A DNA stretch of 64,000 nucleotides from Cavenderia fasciculata (Eukaryota; Evosea; Eumycetozoa; Acytosteliales; Cavenderiaceae). The stretch is taken from NCBI RefSeq assembly GCF_000203815.1, contig NW_004457735.1, positions 992,001-1,056,000 on the forward strand, given 5' to 3'. The position numbers and the translations under genes were made by a program. Positions 1-12,476 of this stretch are shown here, piece by piece (position 1 is the first letter of the stretch; each line of letters opens with the position of its first letter). Below the pieces are notes generated by a model. It saw only the letters and a program-made list of their open reading frames with translations. It was not told the DNA's origin and ran no database searches.

Positions 1-46
1 TTATTTTTTAAAAGAGTTTACAATAATTTTTTTTTCATCATCTGAT

Positions 47-2488
<2,442 letters not shown>

Positions 2489-4210
2489 TCTTTAATATAT
2501 GTGTGAATAAAAGTTGATGAAATACAACAACTAGTTGAAACTATGGTGAGGAAATAAAAAAAAACAAATGTGCTCATCATCAAGCTCGTTTTCGTTTGTT
2601 CTTTTTTTTTTTTTTGTTTTTTTTAATTTTTTAATTTTTTTTTTTTAAATGACTATTTGCAAGGACGAAAGCCTCTTTGAGCCCTACTTTTCGAGAGCTC
2701 GTCTAACGAAATGCCGATGAAATTTAAATTACGATTGATAAAGTATTAATTACGACGACTGCCAATATACCAGGAGTAATGTCATCCCTAATTTGGGACT
2801 TTATTTGATAAATTGGTTGACTAGTCAGTTATAAATAAACTACTTTTCATTGCAGAGTCATAGATTAATCCATTGTAGAAAGTTCTTGAATAATCTTTAG
2901 AGAGAGAGAGACTGAAAGAGAATGAAAAAGAAATAAAGAGAACGAAAGAAAACAAAAGAAAAGATAAGATATCAATTTTGGTGTTAGTCACATTGATTGT
3001 ACTTCTTACACATGTGAGATAAACTGACTATTGGAAGCTGTCTGGATCAATCAAAAAAAAGAAAGGAAAAAGGGGTTTGATTTGGGTGGACCAACTTGGG
3101 AGGACTACTCTTTTTATTTGTTTGTTTGGTTTCTTCTTTTCTTCTTTTTGTTTGTTTCTTGTTTGTTTGTTTGTTTTCTTCTTTTTGTTTGTTTGTTTTT
3201 CTTTATCTTTTCTTTTTTTTTTTTTTTTTTTTTTTATTATTTATATAAAATGAGCTAGCTAGATTAATCTAAAACACAATGATATCTTTTACAAAAAAAC
3301 ACATACAGAAAAGGGTATATATAAAAAGACCTATAAATTAAAACTGTACTTGGATGAAACATTGAACAACAAAGGATTCCTACTACTACGACTTGACAAA
3401 CTTGGAAACTTGGGGGATATTGAAAGACCAATAACAAAAAATAAATATATAAATAGATATAGATAATAAACCAAAAAACTAATAATAATTGAAAAAAAGA
3501 AAAGAAAAAAAAAAAAGGTTAAGAAGTATCAAATCGGATGAGTGCAAGTGTTTTGATTTCTTCTTTTTTTTAAAATAAATCTTACATATACAATACTACA
3601 AGTAGAGAGGTTAGTAAAAAAAGAGAGAGGGAGGGAGAAGGATACTACATTTAAAATATTTTGAGAATCTTTAATTTGAATTATTTTTGATGGCAGAGGT
3701 CACTATAGTTTGTTTGTCTGTCTATGTCCAAGTTGGTAATTGACTTGGTTGAAAAATAAATAGTTGTGTTTAGTGATTATTATTATTGTTTTTTTGTTTT
3801 TTGAAAAAGGAACAATCCAGCGATACATATTACCCATTGATCGTCGAATCGTTTTATAAAAAAGATACTACCTTGATTAAATTCCACACTCTATCCAGTC
3901 ACTTTTTTTTTTTTTGTTGTTTACCTTTTTGTTAGATTAAATTTCCAAGTGCAATGATAATTAACAGTTGGTTGAATATTGTTCAAATAATTCGATAAGG
4001 ATTATTATATTACATGTTATTTATGATTTGTAAATTACATTACCTATGTTTAACGTCCTCCTCATAAATTGATTAATACCCTACTTTTTACTTACAATAC
4101 ATATTGTTTTTGTTTATATTGTTGTAAAAGTTATTTTGTTGTTTGCCTATTTGTTGTTGTTGTTGGTTTGTGAAAAAATTGATTTTTGATTTGTGTAATG
4201 ATTGGTGATA

Positions 4211-4241
<31 letters not shown>

Positions 4242-4293
4242 TGTTTTGTTTGATTATTATTACAATACTTTTTGAGGGATTTTTATCCTAAAT
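2489..4293. other. Gene-free AT-rich interval, mhsp70 upstream region
   Basis: No coding or RNA gene is seen. It holds the promoter side of the mitochondrial Hsp70 gene and the 3' flank of the next minus-strand gene. A purine tract (GA/AAG-rich, about 2896-2975) and a T/TTTG-rich tract (about 3110-3240) give strong strand asymmetry, and an ATT run lies near 4210-4235. No clear heat-shock element could be picked out by eye. Confidence 0.6.
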
Positions 4294-5754
4294 TTACATA
4301 ATGATCATGTCCGATTCACTTGGTACATTGTCATTGAAATTTGGAGAGGGTAAAGGAGACGATGAATATTCAACATTGTTAAAATCTAGATGATTTAAAT
4401 CTAAAAGTGAGTGTGAATAGGTGTTGTCATGAGAGCTGTTGTTGGTGCAACAGGCAGATGATAATGGTTGCTGATAATTCGACATCTCGATATAATCGGA
4501 CATTCTAATTACCTGTTGTTGATTATCTTCTTGCTTGGTAGCAGCAGCAGCAGTGTTGGTGGTCTTGAAGTTTGAGAAACCAGCGTCACCGTTACACTTG
4601 ACAAGGAATGAACCAAAGCTGCAATTTCCGTCAAACTGCATCTGTTGGCCATTGGCTGGATTCGCAGTATGCTGGTCACTCGAGCCATGCATGGCAAGGC
4701 CGAGGTTTTCCAGCATATCGGTATTAATCATAGGGAACGATAAAGACGATGAGGTGTCCATCGACGAAGGGACGACCTCAGGGGATGAGGGCAATGACGA
4801 CATTTGTTGTGACTGGGGCTGGAAGCAGAGTTGCAATTGGGGGGCGGTCTGCTGACTAGAACATGGTGGCGATACTGGCGAGTAGGCTGGTGGGAGACAA
4901 GGTGGCGAGGCAGGCACGGAAAGCAACGTATCATTGTGCACAGAGATGAGCTTGTTGAGACCAGATGTCAACACGTTGATTTGATTGACCAACATTACAT
5001 TTTGTTTGTACAAAAGAGAAATTAATTCTCTATCTTTTTTTTGTTGTCTTTTGACTTTTTTTAATACTCTTGTATCATTGGTCATTGCTGCCAATGTATT
5101 TGATAGAGTTGTATTATTATTTATAGAGTTGATATTTGATGGTGTTGATATTAATGTAGTTGGTGTAATTGGTTCTAATTGTTTTCTTTTGTTCTTATTA
5201 TTATTATTATTATTATTATTATTTGTGATTTCTTGTTGTTGTTGTTCATCTTCAATTATTATTTGTTGACTTTGTTGTTGTTGAAGATCACTAATATTTC
5301 TTTTCTTTTTTGGGTCTAACTTGGATACACATTTGATGGGTGGAGAGACGACGGATTGAGAACCAAACTTGATGGTCATTCTAAACGAGATACCTTCTTG
5401 CTTGGAGGAGAGGACGTGGATACGAGCTTCGACGGTGATGGATCCTTCCTTGAGGTATACGTTGTGATCAAATGACGAGGTGGTACGGCAAACGATGGCT
5501 TGGTCGACATTGTCAGCTTCGACGAGGTCGACTGTAATGTCTTGTGTATCTTGGGTGGCAGAGATGCTCGACTCGTCGCCTGGATTGGACGAGACGACTA
5601 TGAGGAAGGGTGCGTTCTTTACTACTACATCCTCTCCTGCTACGATACTAGTATCTTGGAGTGAAATGCGATATGACTTGTTGTTAAAGTTATCTCTTAT
5701 GTTTTTGTTATTATTATCTCTGTTGGTGTTGGATGTTGCTCTTGGTTTTGCCAT
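4294..5754 (-). CDS. Putative CudA-like DNA-binding transcription regulator
   Basis: Single-exon frame of 486 aa. Residues about 28-155 form the only conserved, non-repetitive block, ending in VLSSKQEGISFRMTIKFG and PPIKCVSKLDPKKKR. This 'LSS-x-FR...PIK-x-(I/C)SK...KKR' pattern is what I recall from the core of the dictyostelid CudA family, proteins that bind DNA and control prespore or tip-specific genes. A basic KKKR stretch at the end of the block could act as a nuclear signal. A long Gln/Asn region follows, then a predicted coiled coil (about 225-275, VLKKVKRQQKKDRELISLL...), and then a Pro/Ser/Gln-rich C-terminal half of the kind found in activation domains. The family assignment rests on motif memory only. 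The alternative is an unrelated low-complexity regulator. Confidence 0.55.
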   Translation of the reverse strand: MAKPRATSNTNRDNNNKNIRDNFNNKSYRISLQDTSIVAGEDVVVKNAPFLIVVSSNPGDESSISATQDTQDITVDLVEADNVDQAIVCRTTSSFDHNVYLKEGSITVEARIHVLSSKQEGISFRMTIKFGSQSVVSPPIKCVSKLDPKKKRNISDLQQQQSQQIIIEDEQQQQEITNNNNNNNNNKNKRKQLEPITPTTLISTPSNINSINNNTTLSNTLAAMTNDTRVLKKVKRQQKKDRELISLLYKQNVMLVNQINVLTSGLNKLISVHNDTLLSVPASPPCLPPAYSPVSPPCSSQQTAPQLQLCFQPQSQQMSSLPSSPEVVPSSMDTSSSLSFPMINTDMLENLGLAMHGSSDQHTANPANGQQMQFDGNCSFGSFLVKCNGDAGFSNFKTTNTAAAATKQEDNQQQVIRMSDYIEMSNYQQPLSSACCTNNSSHDNTYSHSLLDLNHLDFNNVEYSSSPLPSPNFNDNVPSESDMIIM

Positions 5755-6377
5755 TTTTGGTAGTTATGTTGTTGCTTATATATCTGATATTATTACTATT
5801 ATTAGGGTGTTGTGTTTGTTGTAATACTAAAAGTTGTTTTGAAAAGTAGTGAATAGAAATAATATTATTATTATTAAAAAGTAAAACAAAAGCAAACAAT
5901 ACAATACAAAAGTTTTGGTTATCTTGAGAGTGAGCGAGAGAGCGCAATATTAAAAAAAAAAAAAAAAAATAGGCTAGCTGCAATATAAAAATTTTCAACA
6001 ATGGGAAAAAAAAGAGAATCAAAACACTCTCAGTATCTCACGCTCTCTCTCTTTTTTGAGGGCAAGAATATCTTTGATTCATCCACATCCTTTTCACAAG
6101 CCCTGTTGGGGATGATGAATAGATAGATATCCTTCACACAAGGCAAGTTGATTGAAAGGGATGCTATGAGGTGCCTCATATCTAGCTACCTACATCTTTG
6201 ATTTATTTAAATAGAAATGCTGCAAGATAATAATTCTTTAACACATCAACACCATTTACCAAACTAGATAGAGTTGATTTAAAAGAACTTTTAGCGATAG
6301 GTGCTAGATCTTCTGATGGTAATCTTCGGTTCTCTTCTCAAAATGCCTTTTGAATGAAGCTACTAAACAAGAGGGCC
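5755..6377. other. Upstream region of the CudA-like gene, no gene seen
   Basis: AT-rich with ATT/A runs and two GA/CT-rich blocks (about 5930-5950 and 6030-6058) that are partly complementary to each other and might pair. No frame, tRNA or other RNA signal is recognisable. Confidence 0.5.
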
Positions 6378-6855
6378 GACACCTATGCTATTGCATCTCA
6401 ACACGTGATGAGATCAATGTGTATATTCATGTCAGAGAATTCTATCGATGGTATAGCAGTCGGTCAATTGTACACCAATTACATACCAACATTTTTTGAA
6501 GACAATACAAATACTAGTATCAAAAGTGAAAGAGTTGTTGCTAAAATTCAAGGACGTACCTTTTGGAAAATAATCATCCAAGTTTATACCCAACAATCAG
6601 ATACCACTGAAACTGATGCTGACTCTGACGCCTCCCAAAAAGATATTAAGAGATTTATAACTTATTAACCACCATGTTACCAAACTAATTAGAGATTCCA
6701 ACAAAAAGGAGGATCACAAAGCAAAAGCTTTTGTTTCTACATTTTACAAAATGTATTAGTACCTCTACTATCAAAGGATACCTTGAAAGTAAACTACCAT
6801 TACAATTCCTCAAGAATTTATATCAAACATTAATTGTCCTATCTTGTTTAAATAA
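6378..6855 (+). pseudogene. Degenerate 3' copy of the downstream 739-aa gene
   Basis: This stretch matches the last roughly 600 bases of the gene at 6981-9403, in the same orientation. Shared landmarks are GCATCTCAA (6390 versus 8823), MCIF-SENSI, VGQLY-YIPTFF, GRTFW-IIIQVY, and the tail ending PILF followed by TAA and AATAAA. Relative to the parent it has lost about 130-150 bases just after the first match, and it acquires a stop at about 6666, after which the homology continues at the DNA level (GATTCCAACAA, ACAAAATGTATTA, AATTGTCCTAT). No matching 5' portion is seen upstream, so this is a truncated, decayed tandem duplicate rather than a functional gene. A 105-aa frame survives across the centre (6354-6668), but its start lacks any homology. 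Confidence 0.8.
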
Positions 6856-6980
6856 ATAAAATATAATTAATTTAATTTCCAGATCGGCTTGTACTTGGAG
6901 AGACAATAATTTTGTTTTATAGCTATTTTTTTTGAAGTGTTATTAGCTTTTTATAATATGATACAAAAGAGATAGAATAA

Positions 6981-9403
6981 ATGGATGTTATTCCAGAGTT
7001 TGAATCATTTATCAAACTAGTTGAACGGTTAGATACTTCTTGCAAGATACAAGACAAAGATGCAAATAAACAATTTGGTGTATACTTGGATGGGTTTTAC
7101 GGGACTACAATATCTTGGTTGGCTTTGATTTCAGTCTCTTTTAACCTAACAATAAATGTAAGTAGTAGTACAGCACTATCAAGTGTCATTGATGATAAAC
7201 TTATCATTTTAGTCAATTTCTAGGTTCGAAGTCAAGCCATTCTATTACTCTATGAATCATTGAGAAGGGATGCTACTGTCTATATACCGGTGGCTGATAA
7301 GAGTGGGGCATCAGTTCTTAGATTATTTGATCTTTTAATTTGTACAAAGGATAAAGACGATGGCGATGAAGATACTCTTCTTCTTTTTTCAAAAGAGACA
7401 ATCAAGATGATACATTTAATATTAGATATCATTATGCAGGCTAGTCAATCCATACCAAAAGGTAATCATAATGTACACTACAATATATATACTATGTATC
7501 ATACTGACTAATATATTTATCATTCTTAAAGTCGAATATGAAGATTTATTAAAGAAATTTAAAGAAATATCAATATCTGACAACCAACCAATTCAAAGAT
7601 TAAAGACATTGGAATTGATTGAAATATATTGGGATGGTCTTTCAATTCAACAAGATCTATTTCTACCATCACTTTTGGGGTTTGTGACAGACATAGATAT
7701 TCAGATTCAACGTCGAGCAATCAAGATTATCAATGATATTTGTCAAAGAGGTGAATGTCCAACTGTAACAAGAGAGTCTAAATTCATGGAAGCCATTTGT
7801 CAAGTTGGATACAAGGTTGGAGAGAATCATCTAGAGATGGATGATGTAATCATTGACAAAATGAAATCCCAAATAAGATGGATCACATTTGTTGGTGATG
7901 AATATAAACATGAATTTCGACATTGGAATGATATCATTCCTTTAATTCATCCAAGTAAATATAAAACTGTATGTATATATGTGTATATATATATATATTA
8001 ATTAACTCTCACATCACTTACATATCTATCTTTAGTTATCAGATAATATTATACCAATTCTTTTAGATAAAATATTTGAAGGGTTTACTCCAGACTCTTT
8101 TATCGATTTTTTTTTTAAAATTGGTATTACTGTTGGATTGAAATATTTCAACAAGTATCTCATCAAGATGGTGTTGCGCTTCAAGTCACCAAAGGCTCCA
8201 CTTGTACCGGGAAGCCTATTTTTAAAGATATTATCTCATTTCTCAAAAGATGATCATATATCTTTGTATGCACCAGTATTTATGGGGTTACTATTCAAAG
8301 AGGCTCCTTATCCACTAGGCAGATGCAACACTAGAATGCCCCTTTCATCATGGTTGACTCGTCTCTTGCCACAATTACCAACACCCTATTTCAAAATGAT
8401 CACAGATCACCAACTCTTGGCACTCTCTTTAGATTGGCAAGGCACTACAAACAACCTAACAGATATGTTAGAAGAGATGATGGCTAGAGATATGACCGAT
8501 CATTCCCAATACCTCCTCTATAACCTTGTAAAAAGGCTTATAGAGACATGCACCAACAACTGTCAATACAGCAAGATGCGTTCAATTATCACAGTAATCC
8601 AACTCATTTTGGAGAATGCAACAAACCAACTATCACTCCCATTGGATCTCACCATTGACCTATTTAGTAGTTTTGAACTATTAGATCGACACTTGTATGG
8701 GCTTTGGGAAAACAACATCAAACTAGTTGAACTAGATGACCATCTTTCCAACTCGAGTTGTCGCACTTTTGCATACCATTTTGTAAACTTGTCTTTTGCA
8801 CTAGACAACTCTTATGGTACTGCATCTCAAATCATTTCAATCAACAAAAAAGTTATACATTACATTGAACCGTTTCTAACCAAATGTAGATCAGCAATCA
8901 TCGAGCTGTGGTCGTCACATGATCAATTAATGTTTCACTCTAAATTTTCACAGGATTGTCAACTATTGGTTTTGTCAATGTGTATATTCCTGTCAGAGAA
9001 TTCTATAGCAGTTGATGGTATCTCTGACGTCGGACAATTATATTCATATTATATCCCAACATTTTTTGGTCTTTACAAGGACAATATTCAAAACTACCCT
9101 TCCAAAATATATGGACGTACCTTTTGGAGAATAATCATTCAAGTTTATAACCAATCAACTCTGATCTCTGACCAACGAGACATCAATGAGATTTACAGAC
9201 TCATCAATCACCATGCTACAGAATTTATAGATTCCAACAACAATGCTGCTGCATCAAAAGTATTTTTACAAAATGTATTAATTGTATCAAATCGCAAAGG
9301 TACCATCAAAACAAATAGGTTTGGTCTACCAAAAGTTTACATAACAATCCCTCAAGACTTTTTATCAAATATTAAAATGAATTGTCCTATATTGTTTGAA
9401 TAA
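6981..9403 (+). CDS. Unrecognised 739-aa helical (HEAT/ARM-like) protein
   Basis: Four exons: 6981-7157, 7224-7461, 7532-7968 and 8036-9403. They join in frame with GTAAGT, GTAATC and GTATGT donors to give 739 aa. Repeating amphipathic helices (for example IQRRAIKIINDICQRG, LFLPSLLGFVTDIDIQ, MRSIITVIQLILENAT) suggest an alpha-solenoid of HEAT/ARM type. The sequence has no signal peptide, membrane segment or catalytic motif that I recognise, and few low-complexity runs, which is unusual for this genome. The N-terminal architecture is vaguely reminiscent of the proteasome-assembly chaperone PSMD5, but no signature residues support that. A decayed copy of its 3' end lies 125 bases upstream, so the locus has undergone tandem duplication. 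Its stop codon is 17 bases from the stop of the convergent PSTK gene. Confidence 0.8.
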
Positions 9404-9420
9404 ATAAAAGAATTGATATG

Positions 9421-10707
9421 TTAACATCCAAATTTATTATTTAAATTTAATTTGAATAGTGATAAATAATAAATAAATAATGGATTTGATTTAATTGTTG
9501 TTGAACTATTATCTTCTTCCTCTTCTTCTTGTTGTTGTTGAAATTTACGTAGATCATTGACTACAAATTGTAAAAATGATTTTTTATAGTTACTAACTTC
9601 TTTGGTTATAATACTATTGTTATTATTTTTGATATTTGTAGTTTTTTTAAATAAATCAGATAATAATGTTCCTACAACTGATCTTGTTGCTATATCTAAT
9701 TGATGAATTAGATTATTTTCACAAACTTGACGATCTTGTTGTCTTTGTTGGGTATCAACTATTGTATCTGATGGAGCAACAAAAAGTTGTTTGTTCAAAA
9801 GGTCTACGATTTCATTCCAAAATGATTCAATCCTATCCAAATTATTATTATTATTATTATTATTGTTGTTTGTGAGAGTATTATTAAATTCCCATTTAAT
9901 ATTTGGATTGTTTGGTGGTTCAAACTCTCTATTCATCTTGTCTATAGTTTCACCTGTCACTTTGATAAGAGGTAGTAATTTCAAATCATCTCTTTTCTCT
10001 CTTTCAATATTGTAGACTTTGCAATCATCCACATCTCTATTTATGTATATCACTCCAAATCCACTATTAACTATTTTAAAAGAATAGATAATATTATTAA
10101 TAAATAAATGTAAAATCATTAACCAACAGCCAACAGTTGGATCACATACAATCTCTGCAAATACGATAATATGGATATCGCATACTCTTGAGATGAAAGT
10201 TATCATCAAGTAAGATCAATCTTTTGCTGCGTACTCCATCTGGTGATGGTACACCCAATTGAATAGTATTGGTCGGTTTAAAGAGTGGTAATATAGTTGT
10301 ACGCATTGTTGGTTCCTCACCCAAATGCTCATTCTTTAGGATGGATTGCACTTGATTGATTATTTCTTGTCTTGTCATCTTCCAATAAGTAGTTGTAGAA
10401 CCACTAGTATCTTGATCGACACTAGCAATATCTTGGGTTGTCTTTACCTCATTGTAAATCGAATCAAACTCTAAATACCAAATATCAAGTCTACAATACG
10501 TTGACTGTGGTGTTGAAGAGAGTTTAGTCAAGTATTCAATCAATGTCTTGCATAGATTAGATTTACCTAAGAGTATGATGATGATGATGATGGTCATTAG
10601 TTAAAGATGATATGTTTGATAGAGATTATATAATATGATATCTTACCCGATGCAGGTAACCCACACAATAGAATTACATTTGAATCATGTGATAATCCTA
10701 TATTCAT
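9421..10707 (-). CDS. pstk: O-phosphoseryl-tRNA(Sec) kinase (PSTK)
   Basis: Three exons: 10647-10707, 10150-10566 and 9421-10070. The phases agree and give 375 aa. Exon 1 ends inside the Walker A loop, which is completed across the first intron as GLPASGKSNLC (residues 16-26). The middle of the protein has LLDDNFHLKSMRYPYYRICRD followed, across the second intron, by FNSGFGVIYINRDVDD. These match the DDNF-x-SMR and 'GFCQLFLDCPLE' blocks that separate PSTK from the related KTI12 ATPases. EPPNNPNIKWEFN corresponds to the conserved 'KPNPEKNAWEHN' segment. In eukaryotes and archaea PSTK phosphorylates Ser-tRNA(Sec), the step before SepSecS makes Sec-tRNA. The C-terminal half has an Asn run and a Gln/Glu run not found in animal enzymes. 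The alternative, KTI12, is less likely given these blocks. Confidence 0.86.
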
Positions 10708-11048
10708 TCAAATGTATCTGTATCGATTATATGTTATCTGTATGTATGCACCTTTAAATAATGAAATGACACAAAGTGTTTATAGTACAGAACCCTGTCA
10801 AAAAAAACAGGTCATGAATGTATTTATTTATTTTTAGAGACGATTATTATTATTGATTATTATTGATTATTATTTTGAAATATAATTATATCTAGATAGA
10901 TATTTGAACTATATAAAGGTATTGTTATTATTGATTGATTGATTATCTCGGGTTAGTATAGAAATAAATGGATTGTTGAATGGATGGTCGGATTGATGGA
11001 TAGATGGATAATATTTTACAAATATATTATTCCCTAGATTTAGATAGT
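10708..11048. other. Short intergenic region upstream of PSTK
   Basis: About 340 AT-rich bases between the PSTK start and the 3' end of the next minus-strand gene. There is a small CCTGT...ACAGG hairpin (about 10794-10812) and GATT/TGAT-rich sequence, but no gene is seen. Confidence 0.5.
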
Positions 11049-12476
11049 CTAGGGATTTAACAAATCGAGAGATGATACACCACCACTAGTATTATTATTA
11101 TTATTATTATTATTAGATGGTTGAGGTGAAGTGGAATCGGTTAAAGGTCGGTCTGGATTAATGATGATGCCATCCTCGATGGTTTCATGGTAAGACGTGT
11201 TGAATTGGTTTGGTTGTATGGGTGTTGTCGCGAGGGTTGATGGTGTGCCAGACGATGACACGGCCGACCCATCCCGGTTGGCAATATGTGGCGACGAAGA
11301 TATCGATACGGAGCTGAGCGATATTTCTCGGTTGATGAACCCCGACTGCGTATTGGAGAGAGACGGTCCGCCACTAGTCTGCGGCTTGTTGATGGTGCCT
11401 GATGGACCATTTCCATTACTGGTATGATGCGAAGATCCCGTGTCGTTGACACGTTTAAACAAAAAGTAGTTTCTAGGTGAATCACCACCCAACGCAGCCA
11501 TGACAACGATGACTTGTATGAATTCGGCAAGTCCCACAATAAAGGTAGATATGAAACGGTAGTTACTATATGAATCCAAATGGAGTGCAAAGTTGAATAC
11601 CAGTGACGACCCGGTCGATACAAGCACCAATACGATCAATACCGATGCCAACTTTACAGTCTTTGTAATAGTCGCCTGTAAACGTGGGATCTTTTCAACT
11701 TGACCTCTCATCAATTTAATCAAAACAATACCGTTGATGATGACTATGAACCCATACAATACAATGAATCCCAAGTTACCAAGCGAGCTAACTCTATCAA
11801 TTTTGTCGAGACCAGTCTTGGACAATGACCACATGATGATATACCATGTCAACAGCAATGCCGAAAATGCCCATGCTACATGCCATGCTCTCTTTGAATT
11901 CTTTAATATAATTGCATTGGAAACAAAAAATGTATATAATAATTGAGTACCTAAAAAAAAAAAATAAAAAAAAATAAAGATAAGTATTTTTCCAAAACCA
12001 TCATATATATGTATATTCTTTCTTTATCTTGTATCCTTGCTTACCAGAAACATCCTATAAATAACCATTCATTAAAAATGAACAGCGTCCCAAGTGTTGA
12101 GAGATACCAAGAAACTGATCCAACTCCTCTTCTTGGTAAAAAAAATAAATACATAAATTGTTCTATTGCTCGACCTATAATTATAAATATAGCATATTAA
12201 TATTAATATATAGTTTGGTATATAGTTTGGATTTGACTTACATAATGGAAATAAAGTTATGGAAAGAAAAGTCATGAATCTTGGAGACAGTGGTTTTCTG
12301 TGAGTTCGAAGATGTTGGTATTCCAGGACGGTTTGACAAAGATTTAAAAAGAAAATGACAAACATGACACCTATGCGCAGCGACAACATTGTCACTACCA
12401 AAGTGTCATAGGTCTCATTTCCCGTATACGGGTTGGTTGTATTTTGATATGGATCTATTTGTGACATTTCCACCAT
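11049..12476 (-). CDS. Seven-TM membrane protein, copy 1 (possible TOM1/THH1 type)
   Basis: Exons are 12242-12476, about 12045-12174 and 11049-11950, roughly 420 aa. Homology to the neighbour at 14694-16127 is clear throughout: RGVGSVSWY against SGVGSKAWI, EWLFIGCF against GWIFIGCY, and TFFVSNAIILKNSKRAW against TFFISTSIILKNSKRAW. About seven hydrophobic segments are followed by a Ser/Thr/Asn-rich cytosolic tail. The topology and NSKRAW loop recall the plant TOM1/TOM3/THH1 membrane family, but I cannot confirm this and a divergent GPCR-like protein is possible. One oddity: the strong donor at 12044-12043 (TG|GTAAGC) joined to the only evident acceptor (exon from 11950) shifts the frame by one base. 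A weaker donor at 12051-12050 (GGAT|GTTTCT) would keep frame at the cost of two residues. The gene may therefore use that donor, contain an indel, or be newly inactivated. Confidence 0.7.
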
